Below are positions 15,597 to 24,600 of a stretch of 47,044 bases of DNA, piece after piece. A program made the translations under genes and the position numbers. The notes under the pieces are model-generated. The model was not told where the DNA came from, searched no databases, and was given only the letters and a program-made list of their open reading frames with translations. Source of the DNA: Akkermansiaceae bacterium UBA3385 (GTDB lineage Bacteria; Verrucomicrobiota; Verrucomicrobiia; Verrucomicrobiales; Akkermansiaceae); NCBI GenBank assembly GCA_002358905.1, contig DEPT01000071.1:1-47044 (forward strand). Reading direction: 5' to 3'. Numbering within the stretch: position 1 is the stretch's first letter; each line of letters starts with the position of its first letter.

Positions 15597-17603
15597 TTAA
15601 AGAGCCTTGGCGTGTGCAATGATATTCTCCACATTCATACCCAGGTCATGCAGCACCACATCACCAGGAGCAGAGAAGCCGTAGGAATCAATACCGATAA
15701 TGCAGCCCTGCGTACCAACGTAACGGTACCAGAGATCCGTCTTACCAGCTTCGATAGCCAGGCGACGTGTGCAGGAAGAAGGAAGAACGCTTTCCTGATA
15801 GGCAGCATCCTGCTTATTGAAGCGGAACATGGAGGGCATGGAAACCACGCGCACATCCGGGCCCAGCTCCTTGGCAGCCTGCAGAGCCAGAATCAGCTCA
15901 GAACCGGAGGAGATAATGATAGTGCCGGGCTGCTCGGTCTGCTCCTTGAGCGCAATGTACGCACCCTTCATTGTGCCCATGCGGCGGGTTTCAGCAGGAA
16001 TGTCAACCACACTGGTAAGGCTCGGAATATTCTGACGAGTGAAGATAAGGGCGGTGGGGCCATCCTTGCGCTCCATAGCGCACATCCAGGCACCGGCAGC
16101 TTCTTCTTCGTCAGCCGGGCGAACCACATCCAGATTCGGGATGACGCGCAGACCAGTTACTGTCTCCACCGGCTGGTGGGTGGGCCCGTCTTCACCCACG
16201 GCAACAGAGTCGTGAGTCAACACGTAGGTCACAGGCAGATGAGACAAGGCAGCCACGCGGATGCTGGCGCGCATGTAATCAACAAACACGCAGAAAGTAC
16301 CGGCAGATACACGGAAGATACCATCATACGCCATACCGTTGCAGATAGCAGCCATTGCGTGCTCACGGATACCGAACCAGAAGTTGCGGCCAGTGTAATC
16401 CGCAGCAGAGAAATCACCGGCACCCTTCAGGTAGTTCTTATTGGAGGAGAACAGGTCCGCACTGGTGGAAAGCAGACCGGTGCAGGCAGAGCCGATAGCA
16501 TTCTGAGCCACGGCACCGGAAGAACGGGTAGCTTCCTTGGCACCCGGAGCCCAGGTGGGAATCAAGGCACTGCAGGCATCAGCACTCAGGCCATTTGCGG
16601 AAAGGTCGATACAGGCAGCCAGTTCAGCAGCCTTTTCAGGATTAGCTGCACTCCAGGCTGCAAAAGTACCCTGCCATTCGGCATAGGCAGCTTCACGCTG
16701 AGTCTTGAGCTCAGCCATGTAAGCGCGGACATCATCGGAAACATAGTACTGCTGGTCAGTGGGAAGCCCCCAGTTAGCATGAGCTTCAGCCCAGAGCTTG
16801 GCACCACCTTCACCGTGCCCCTTGGTAGTTCCCTCAAAACCGGGAACACCCTTGGCAATCACCGTCTTGGCAATGATGAGCTTCGGGCGTCCGTTCTTCT
16901 CCAGGCGGCACACGCGCAGCGTCTTCTCGACCTCTGCCATGTCGTGACCGTCAATCGTGAAAGCATCCCAGCCCTGAGCGGTGAAACAAGCGGCGATATC
17001 ATCGACCTGAGTCACATCAATGGGCGCATCGAGCGTGATGCCGTTGGCATCGTAAATCAGAATAAGGTTATCAAGCTTGAGCGTACCGGCAATGGCTGCG
17101 GCCTCACGGGAAATACCTTCCTGAATGCAGCCGTCACCTGCAAGACAGTACACATTGTGGTTGAAAATTTCGTGCTCCGGGGTATTGAAGCGGGCGGCAG
17201 CATGCTTACCGGAAATAGCAAAACCCACAGCATTAGCAATACCCTGCCCCAGCGGACCGGTTGTGCATTCCACACCCGGGCAGCAGCCGAATTCAGGATG
17301 ACCAGGGGTGTTGGAACCTTTGGCACGGAAAGCCTTCACATCATCCATGCTCACACCGAAGCCGCTCATGTGCAGCCAGCTGTAAAGGAACATGGAACCA
17401 TGGCCACCGGAAAGAATAAAGCGGTCACGGTTGAGCCAGCGAGGCTCAGAGGGATTCACATTAAGCAATTCGCCATAAAGAACAGCACCAATTTCAGCGC
17501 AGCCCAAGGGGAGACCCATGTGGCCGGATGCTTTGTCAAAAATGGCATCGATGGCAAGACCTCTGGCCTGGTTTGCGGCCTTCTGAAGAATTTCCGTATT
17601 CAT
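15597..17603 (-). CDS. tkt: Transketolase
   Basis: A 668-residue thiamine-diphosphate enzyme of the non-oxidative pentose phosphate pathway. The start MNTEILQKAANQ is chosen because upstream ATGs fall inside or before the promoter. Motifs: DKASGHMGLPLG near residue 20, the TPP/Mg signature GDGCIQEGISREAAAIA near 156-172, the catalytic Glu region FGIREHAMAAICNGMA near 413, and HDSVAVGEDGPTHQPVE near 465. The full length is intact. It transfers two-carbon units between sugar phosphates. It also links to thiC in this window, since the cofactor is made by that pathway. Confidence 0.97.
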   Translation of the reverse strand: MNTEILQKAANQARGLAIDAIFDKASGHMGLPLGCAEIGAVLYGELLNVNPSEPRWLNRDRFILSGGHGSMFLYSWLHMSGFGVSMDDVKAFRAKGSNTPGHPEFGCCPGVECTTGPLGQGIANAVGFAISGKHAAARFNTPEHEIFNHNVYCLAGDGCIQEGISREAAAIAGTLKLDNLILIYDANGITLDAPIDVTQVDDIAACFTAQGWDAFTIDGHDMAEVEKTLRVCRLEKNGRPKLIIAKTVIAKGVPGFEGTTKGHGEGGAKLWAEAHANWGLPTDQQYYVSDDVRAYMAELKTQREAAYAEWQGTFAAWSAANPEKAAELAACIDLSANGLSADACSALIPTWAPGAKEATRSSGAVAQNAIGSACTGLLSTSADLFSSNKNYLKGAGDFSAADYTGRNFWFGIREHAMAAICNGMAYDGIFRVSAGTFCVFVDYMRASIRVAALSHLPVTYVLTHDSVAVGEDGPTHQPVETVTGLRVIPNLDVVRPADEEEAAGAWMCAMERKDGPTALIFTRQNIPSLTSVVDIPAETRRMGTMKGAYIALKEQTEQPGTIIISSGSELILALQAAKELGPDVRVVSMPSMFRFNKQDAAYQESVLPSSCTRRLAIEAGKTDLWYRYVGTQGCIIGIDSYGFSAPGDVVLHDLGMNVENIIAHAKAL

Positions 17604-17612
17604 GCGAAATCG

Positions 17613-17640
17613 AGTATAACACATAGCATTATATTGTAAA
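17613..17640 (-). promoter_or_regulatory. Promoter of tkt
   Basis: On the minus strand: TTTACA, 16-nt spacer, TATACT, then 9 nt to the ATG; near-leaderless geometry. Confidence 0.7.
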
Positions 17641-17779
17641 GCCAAAAGCAGACCGCTTATGGAAAAACCGATGCACGCGCTGTATAATTTTCATCACTGC
17701 CGCAGGACTCAAAGGCCAGGTTCATGCACCGGCAAACACAAAAGCCCCTGCAAATCCGAAAACAACACCGGCCTATGTG

Positions 17780-19969
17780 TTAATCCAACTTGATTTTCAG
17801 CATTCGGCAAACCCCATGGAAACAAGTCTCGTAATCAAGTTTTCCATTGGGCAGAGTCGGAATGAACTTCACAGGAATAATCTGCTTGGGGGCCCAGCTC
17901 CTTGGCAGATGCAGATTCGTAACACCGTAGCGCAAGGTAAGATAATCCGCAGGAATAACTTCCTTATGCAGAGTAGAAAGCATAATCAAATCCTCACCCC
18001 CCGTGCGGCTCGGCACGCTAACCACAGCCAGCTGTCTCTTATTTTCATCAGGGGTGACATTGAAAATCTTATACAGATACTCCTCCAGGAGCACGTGAGG
18101 AATCATCTGGTCTTCCATCTGCGTAAAGCGAACACGGCGCCCCATGATGGAAAGCAACCCATCCGGAGTCATATACCCTACATCACCTGTGCAGAACCAG
18201 TTGCCGTGCATGCGGGGTGTATCCTCATTACTGACCCCCAGATAACTACGCGTGACAGCAGGCCCCTTCAGCCAGACCAGACCAGGACTACCCGGCGTGG
18301 CAGAAGGCTCCGGCGAATACAAGCCCGTGATTCGCACAGCCACCCCCGGGAGCGGCGCTCCAATACTACCTGCACGGCTTGTCGGCTGAACAGGCCGGAC
18401 ACCTGCAGCATCCGGAACAGGCGCAGGCATAGCAGCCGCAGCATAAGGCAACACCTCTGCCGCACCGTAACACTCCAGCAGCTGCAAACCGAACCGCTGC
18501 CGCGCCACCTCCGCCATACTGGCAGGCAACTTAGCCCCGGCACTCAGGCAATACTGCACCTGGGAAAACGTGTTGGAATCTGTGGCAGCCTTGAGCATGG
18601 CACCGGTACCAGCAGGCGTATTGGTAACCATGGCCACCGCATGCTGCTTAATCAAGGTACACAGGCGCTTGCCTGCAGTCGCAGTAGGATAAGTCACCAC
18701 ATCAAACCCACCCAGCAATGGAAGCAGAAGACCACTGACCAATCCCGCAGGCGTGTATGCCGGCAACACTGACAGAATGACATCATGCCCCGGACTGAGC
18801 TGCAACCGGCTTCGAAGACTCATGGTGGCAGCAAGAAGCATGCGGTGCGTAATGGGCACGCCCATCGGTTTGTCCTCTGTACCACCTGTAAAGATAATGG
18901 CAGCTTCCGCATCTGCCGCCGGGGTGGCAATACTGGCGTGCTGCATGAGCTGCTGCGGGGTGCGCAGCTTGGAAAGCGTACTCCACGCCTTAAGTTTCCA
19001 CGGCCCCTTTTCTGCCAACTCCTGGTCAAGGTAGATAAGGTCTCGCGTCCGGGGCCAGGAGAACTTGCGCTGCATATTTGTGAAGCGCGTATCAGTAATG
19101 AAGCGGGTAAGCCCAGCCTGCTGCACCATGTGCTGGAATTGCTCCGGCGATACAGTATAATTGATATTAACCGCCGTGATACCCGCCAGGATACACGCCA
19201 GATTTGCAATGAAACTCAGTTTACCAGGCGGCAGAATAATACCCATACGGGAAGTAGTGGAGTGCTTCTCAAGCACACCGGTGGCCATCACTGCTGCGGA
19301 CAGGATATCCCGGTAATGCAGAACCGAATCATCCACACCATCCAGCAACTTACCCTCCGGATTACGCAACAGGGCCTCCACCAGAAGCGTAGATATGCAA
19401 GGAGCTGCCAGCATGGGATGCTGCTCAAACTGAGAAACCTGAGCGCTCATCCATGCAGCCTGCACCCGCGCTCCGAGTTGATTACCTGGTCTCTGCGCCG
19501 GGCAAATGGTAATGTGCAGCCGGTCATAGGGCTCCCGGGTAGTAATGGCAGCATCCAGATAATTATTGTACATACCCACATACACCGGCAAGGCAGCCAT
19601 GGGAGTACTATCGAAAAGAGACAAAAGATTACCCGGAACATCAGCCAACGTGCCGGGCGCCTGCAAAGGACGTCCCGGCAGCAACACAACATGCCGCCCC
19701 ATTTCCAGATGCTGCCGAGCCTTGGAGATAATGATATCCCGCCCCTGCTGGGTGATGGAACAGGCAAAGCCTTGAGGACGACTGGAGTTCAGATAATTCA
19801 TAATCGCCTCCCCGGGCATAATGGAGTTTTCCAACATCCACGCCACGCGCTCTTTGCCACCCAACGCTTTCTCCAGCTCCCGCATAGCAGGCAAATCCAG
19901 ACGGTTCGGTATCACCAGCATGGGTTGTGCCGATATACCGTCTGCGCCGTCTATTCGTATCTCACTCAT
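17780..19969 (-). CDS. Aas-like acyl-ACP/acyl-CoA synthetase with degenerate PlsC domain
   Basis: 729 residues with two domains. Residues about 15-190 follow the PlsC acyltransferase fold, but the NHxSxxD motif reads NRLDLPA, so the catalytic His (R23) and Asp (A28) are lost. Residues about 200-729 are an adenylate-forming domain: IIFTGGTEDKPMGVPITHR (P-loop), YGAAE, WFCTGDVGYMTPDG, GRRVRF and the terminal catalytic lysine motif LPNGKLDYE. In the Aas family this architecture activates fatty acids and re-acylates lysophospholipids. Here only activation looks plausible. Membrane association is inferred. The gene has its own promoter and an AGGA ribosome site. Confidence 0.8.
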   Translation of the reverse strand: MSEIRIDGADGISAQPMLVIPNRLDLPAMRELEKALGGKERVAWMLENSIMPGEAIMNYLNSSRPQGFACSITQQGRDIIISKARQHLEMGRHVVLLPGRPLQAPGTLADVPGNLLSLFDSTPMAALPVYVGMYNNYLDAAITTREPYDRLHITICPAQRPGNQLGARVQAAWMSAQVSQFEQHPMLAAPCISTLLVEALLRNPEGKLLDGVDDSVLHYRDILSAAVMATGVLEKHSTTSRMGIILPPGKLSFIANLACILAGITAVNINYTVSPEQFQHMVQQAGLTRFITDTRFTNMQRKFSWPRTRDLIYLDQELAEKGPWKLKAWSTLSKLRTPQQLMQHASIATPAADAEAAIIFTGGTEDKPMGVPITHRMLLAATMSLRSRLQLSPGHDVILSVLPAYTPAGLVSGLLLPLLGGFDVVTYPTATAGKRLCTLIKQHAVAMVTNTPAGTGAMLKAATDSNTFSQVQYCLSAGAKLPASMAEVARQRFGLQLLECYGAAEVLPYAAAAMPAPVPDAAGVRPVQPTSRAGSIGAPLPGVAVRITGLYSPEPSATPGSPGLVWLKGPAVTRSYLGVSNEDTPRMHGNWFCTGDVGYMTPDGLLSIMGRRVRFTQMEDQMIPHVLLEEYLYKIFNVTPDENKRQLAVVSVPSRTGGEDLIMLSTLHKEVIPADYLTLRYGVTNLHLPRSWAPKQIIPVKFIPTLPNGKLDYETCFHGVCRMLKIKLD

Positions 19970-19990
19970 GGTTTTCCTGCTTGCGCGGTC

Positions 19991-20020
19991 AGTCTATCAC
20001 AATCCGCAGCAATATGCCAA
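19991..20020 (-). promoter_or_regulatory. Promoter of the Aas-like gene
   Basis: On the minus strand: TTGGCA, 18-nt spacer, TAGACT; the ATG follows 21 nt later with AGGA 6 nt before it, so this gene has a conventional leader. Confidence 0.65.
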
Positions 20021-20122
20021 TATGAAATCACTACATTATGTAAAAATAAAGGCTGTTTCACATCTGCCGCCAGAATGAATGGCCGGTTCGGCGTTTGCTA
20101 CCACCCAATCTGGAACAAATGC

Positions 20123-20163
20123 AAAAAATTCCCCTGCCACGGATATAGCCGGGACAGGGGAAT
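20123..20163 (-). terminator. Intrinsic terminator of kbl
   Basis: TTCCCCTG pairs with CAGGGGAA across an interrupted GC-rich inner stem; on the minus strand it is followed by six T. Confidence 0.85.
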
Positions 20164-20188
20164 GAAAAGAATAAAAACGCAGACAGAT

Positions 20189-21388
20189 TTACTTGATGAG
20201 ACCGAGCTCCTGACCGGCCTGAGCAAAGGCGGCAATGGCACGGTCGAGCTGCTCCGTGGTGTGGGCAGCGGAAATCTGGGTACGGATACGAGCCTGTTCC
20301 TTGGGAACCACGGGATAGAAGAAGCCCATGGCGTACACGCCAAGCTCAAGCAGGCGGTTGCTCATACGCTGGGAGAGGGCGGCATCGCCAATCATCACCG
20401 GAACAATGGCGTGACCAGCACCAGCAAGAGTGAAACCGCAGGCCTCCATACCCTTGCGGAAGTATGCGGCATTGCTCTGCACGCGCTCCACAAGCTCGTT
20501 GGATTCCTCAAGAATATCAAGCACCTTGATGGTGGTGGCGGCAATGGCGGGCATCACGCTGTTGGAGAAGAGGTAGGGACGGGCCTTCTGGCGCAGCATG
20601 TCCACAATCTCCTTCTTGGCGGAAATGTAGCCACCGGATGCACCGCCCAGAGCCTTACCGAAAGTACCGGAGGTAATATCCACCTTGCCAAAGAGGCCAC
20701 AATGCTCGTGGGTACCGCGACCGCGCTTACCCAGCACACCCGTGGCGTGAGACTCGTCGAAGTGAACAAGGGCACCATACTTCTCAGCAAGCTCATGAAT
20801 CTTGTCCAGGCTGGCAACGATACCGTCCATGGAGAACACACCATCAGTGGAAATGAGGATGGTGCGGGCGCCAGCGGCCTTGGCTTCCTGAAGTTTGGCC
20901 TCCAGGTCGGCCATATCGTTGTTGGCGTAGCGGTAACGGGCAGCCTTGCACAGACGCACACCGTCAATGATGGACGCGTGATTCAGGGAATCAGAGATAA
21001 TAGCATCTTCCTTACCGAGCAGACCTTCGAACAGACCACCGTTAGCATCGAAGCAGGAACCGAAAAGAATGGTATCCTCGGTGCCAAGGAAGGCACTGAG
21101 GCGTTCTTCCAGCTGCTGGTGCAGCGTCTGAGTACCGCAAATGAAACGAACAGAAGCCATGCCGTAACCCCAACGGTCGATGGCATCCTTGGCAGCCTGC
21201 ATCAGCACAGGGCTGTTAGCCAGGCCAAGGTAATTGTTGGCGCACATGTTAATAACCTTGCTGCCATCCTTGAGACCTACCTCAGAGTACTGCTTAGTGT
21301 CGATATAACGTTCCTGCTTGAACAGACCAGCACTCTTAAGAGCTTCCAGGTCGCTCACCAGACGGTTCTTGAACTCGGGATTGTACAT
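20189..21388 (-). CDS. kbl: 2-amino-3-ketobutyrate CoA ligase (glycine C-acetyltransferase)
   Basis: A 399-residue PLP enzyme of the alpha-oxoamine synthase family. It cleaves 2-amino-3-ketobutyrate with CoA to glycine and acetyl-CoA, the second step of threonine breakdown. Motifs: INMCANNYLGLANSP near residue 46, GYGMASVRFICGT near 75, DSLNHASIIDG near 133, DESHATGVLGKRGRG near 208, and the PLP lysine in SGTFGKALGGASGG near 243. No threonine dehydrogenase (tdh) is in the window, although the two often sit together. The promoter has near-consensus boxes. A structured-RNA-like element is transcribed divergently from about 150 nt upstream. Confidence 0.95.
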   Translation of the reverse strand: MYNPEFKNRLVSDLEALKSAGLFKQERYIDTKQYSEVGLKDGSKVINMCANNYLGLANSPVLMQAAKDAIDRWGYGMASVRFICGTQTLHQQLEERLSAFLGTEDTILFGSCFDANGGLFEGLLGKEDAIISDSLNHASIIDGVRLCKAARYRYANNDMADLEAKLQEAKAAGARTILISTDGVFSMDGIVASLDKIHELAEKYGALVHFDESHATGVLGKRGRGTHEHCGLFGKVDITSGTFGKALGGASGGYISAKKEIVDMLRQKARPYLFSNSVMPAIAATTIKVLDILEESNELVERVQSNAAYFRKGMEACGFTLAGAGHAIVPVMIGDAALSQRMSNRLLELGVYAMGFFYPVVPKEQARIRTQISAAHTTEQLDRAIAAFAQAGQELGLIK

Positions 21389-21424
21389 GAAAATACGGGG
21401 GTTGATAAAAAAGTTGCCCGCGCG

Positions 21425-21453
21425 ATTCTACCCCCGCAACAAATTATTGTCAA
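21425..21453 (-). promoter_or_regulatory. Promoter of kbl
   Basis: On the minus strand: consensus TTGACA, 17-nt spacer, TAGAAT. A leader of about 30 nt follows. It lies less than 100 nt from the start of the divergent RNA element. Confidence 0.8.
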
Positions 21454-21540
21454 TGCCGTATTCCGACCGCATGCCCCGGCTCTGAAAAAATATCATCATT
21501 TTTTTTGAACACAGACACAAGAAACAACATCCATACCCTA

Positions 21541-21672
21541 TCAGGCCACATGACTGGCAACGGCGGAAGGAGAGAGCTGCCGTCGCAAGAAAACAGGATG
21601 AGGCTGAGTTTCAATAAGGTAGTAAGTAGAGCCGCCCGCATGTTGTCATTCTGACCCATGCGGGCGGTTTTT
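21541..21672 (+). ncRNA. Candidate structured RNA, copy A (three-copy family)
   Basis: Outer helix P1 is TCAG(G)CC (21541-21547) with GGCTGA (21602-21607). Inner helix P2 is GCAACGGC (21557-21564) with GCCGTCGC (21579-21586), one mismatch. P2 closes the 14-nt loop GGAAGGAGAGAGCT (21565-21578). The conserved tail GTTTCAATAAGGTAGTAAGT follows (21608-21627), then a terminator: CCGCCCGCATG pairs with CATGCGGGCGG and five T. It lies between two minus-strand genes but reads on the plus strand, so it must be an independent transcript. TTGAAC at 21505-21510 is in -35 position; the -10 is unclear. It matches copies B and C in order of parts. Function unknown. Confidence 0.7.
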
Positions 21673-21677
21673 CACCG

Positions 21678-24600
21678 TCAGAAATATAAAATGACACCCA
21701 CCTGCGAATTCAGATACTGATGGCTACCCTGAATGTGCGCTGACGCACTGCCCTGCAACATACACGCCCTGCTGACCGGCAGGGTAAGCGAACACCCCAA
21801 ACGCGCACCCAGCACATCCCGTTCCCCGGAACTGAGCCGGAAAGACTGCCCCGGCGCCCCGGCAAAATGCATATCTAATTCGGTTTCTGTATCGCCCTGG
21901 GTGACAGTCATGGCTGCTTGCACACCCAGAATCAGAGTCTCTGCCAAAGTGGATTCGCAGCGGATACCCAGGCTCAATTCAGCGAGCGCAGCCTTTTGTT
22001 CCTCAGCACAAAGCGCAGCAGTACTCCCGCTTTCACAGAAAGGGTCCACTACAGCAGAAGTGCATTGCAGCGCAGCAAAAGGCTGGATACTGCTGGTTTC
22101 ATTCATCTGGCGGCGGCGGGAAAGTTCCGCACAAAAGCTCACTGCAGAGCCCGACACACCATCAACCGTGCGCGAATGACCGGTATGCGTGCGGCGGGAA
22201 AGCGAAAACTCATGCATGGCAACCCCGGCAGAAAGCATAAACTGCCAGTCAGCATCTGCATACACGGCATACGCATCCAGATGGGTAGCGGTATCGCTGT
22301 GTGAATCATCCCCTTTCGGTGTAATATCCGTCTGCCCATTGGACAACGCCAACCCCAGGCAAAGACGGGCATCCACCTGTTGCTCCACCATCAACCTGCC
22401 ACCCCAGGAATTGCGTTCATAATCCTGCACATTACCACTGGAGTCGCTGTTGCAGTTATATGCGTGAATAAGAACAGCTGTTTTACTATCAGCATTCAAG
22501 CGGTGCGCACTCCCGGCAGAATTACGGAGTTCCTGCAGGTGCGCAAGAGCTTCATCTGCTACACTGTTGATGAGTGAGGTATAGCCTGCTCCGTTGACCC
22601 GATCCATCAGTTTGCCGATATCTGCGGCATCCGTTGCTGCTGCCGTGTCTTCCACAAGTTGCTTCAGCTCTCCTGTGCAATCCGCCGCTTTGATTCTCAG
22701 CAACGCCTCATACACACTTCGCTGGTTACGAGTCAGCTTTACTGCAATTTCCTGAATAGAAGGTTCATCTTCACCTGTTTCCGGTTCAGCCTCAATCACC
22801 AGTTTACCCGTTTCCGGGTCAAAGATGATGTCCTCCCCGTTCATCCCTTCCGGCAGAACGATACTGACCAGTTCTTCATCATAAACAGAAGGAAAATCGA
22901 GAATAATGACTTCCGAGTCCAGATTCTCCATCTGGCTGAGGTCCAGTGTGATATTATCGCTGAAATTGGTAACGCCATTGAAAGTAAGTGCACCACCGGT
23001 AATGACAATGGTCCCGCCATCCAGATTCACATGCCCGTGAATCGTATTCCCTCCGGGCGCAACAGTCAGCGTCTGCCCGCTGCGCAGATTCAGCACACTT
23101 CCTTCATCAATGGTCGCTGCTGCACCATCTTCCAGGATAATGGAACCGGAAAAATTTTCCAGCTCAGAAAGGGTACTGGTGCCACTCAGGTGCAAATCAT
23201 TGCTGACCGACAGATTAGAAAGGTTCAGCCTTGAATTATCTCCTTTCAAATACACCGGTCCTGTCCCCAGGGCTGCTGCATGGGTGATACGAAGATAGCC
23301 GGAATTCAACGTCGTACCACCGCTATGCGTATTGGCAGAACGGAATACGGCATCTCCCAGCACTTCAACCCGGGTACTACCGCTCATACAGCCGCCCAGG
23401 TGGGCGTTCTGCACCTGAACGAGACCACCGGTTGCTGAAAGCGCATCGGTACTCACATCCACCGTCAGGACGCCGGAATCCATATTGATACTTTGCAAGC
23501 TCTCTCCGGCTACCTGTTGAATATCAGACACGCTCACACGATGCTCCCCGGTAATGTAGTACGTATCCAGGTGCAAGGAACCCGGCAGAGAAATATGCCC
23601 GGAAGAATCGGGGGTAACATTTTCCCCGCGCAACAGAATACTGGCTCCGGATGTGTTAATAGTACCTCCGGTTATGAGTTGCAGCTCGATTCCCGCCTCT
23701 TGAATAAAGCCGCTGTCTCCGTTGGCATTACCGTAGGCATCAATCATTGTGGCATCCGTGAATTGAGCCAGTGAGGTAGCATCAAAACTGCCATGTAACA
23801 ACAAATGCCCCGTGTTTTCAATGGGGCTTGCCAACACCATGGTAAACCCATCCACCTTGAGACTGCTGATACCGCTGGAACTAAAGCCTCCACTGCCAAG
23901 AGCTGCAGCGGAAGAAATCGTGAGGTGTCCATTATTCAGCACAACACCCCCTGTGTGTGTATTTGCAGTGGTCAGTTTTCCTGTACCGGTTACACTCAGA
24001 CGGGCACTGCCGCTCAATGTACCGGATAAGGTGCCATTTTCCAGAATGATATGCCCTGCACTGGCCTGCAATGCACTTGTATCGGCATCTACCGTGAACG
24101 TACCGCCCGTCACCAGGATACGTTGCAATGCCGGATACTGAATTTCACTCAACCTGGCCGTATCAGTCCCTGTAAGCAGATATTCACTGTAATCGGTTAC
24201 ACCACCGGAACTCGCCCAGCCATCCGCACCCAGCGTCAACCGATGAGTACCGTGGATGATACCAGCACCTGCATTGACGCTGCCGCCATTCACTATCTGT
24301 ACACTATAGGCAGCGGTGTGTGCATATCCGCTGGCAGAACTGCTTCCACCTATACGGGTGGCAGATTCTTCGTGCAACGGCAGCACAGAGGCATCGAACT
24401 CGCCTTGCAGGGTCAAATTCCCGCTGTTGCTGATAACTCCACTGAGTTGGAGTACTCCGGAGGAAACCAATTGACTGTCACCACTGAAATGAAGCTGGAG
24501 AGAACCTCCTGTGGCAGTAATCCGGGTATCTGAACATGTGCCTGTGAGATGCCCTTCTGTCTGCAGAATCTCTGCATTGCTGGCACTGATAGTCACATCA

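Noticed and set aside
15612..17639. A 675-codon open frame opposite tkt
   Set aside because: It is exactly antisense to a clearly identified transketolase and has low-complexity, histidine-rich translation.
18785..21508. A 907-codon open frame on the plus strand
   Set aside because: It is antisense to the Aas-like gene and kbl, both well supported by motifs, and its translation shows no recognisable domain. It is a by-product of biased codons on the other strand.
21505..21510. TTGAAC as the -35 box of RNA copy A
   Set aside because: A matching TTGAAC occurs at the same distance in copy C, and TTGTGA slightly further in copy B, but no acceptable -10 hexamer follows in A or C, so I do not call a promoter.
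21541..21672. Glycine riboswitch as an explanation of the RNA family
   Set aside because: The GGAGAGA and GAAGGAG words are reminiscent of the glycine aptamer, but here they are fused in one hairpin loop. The tandem aptamer architecture is absent, and the elements are not placed 5' of the glycine genes.
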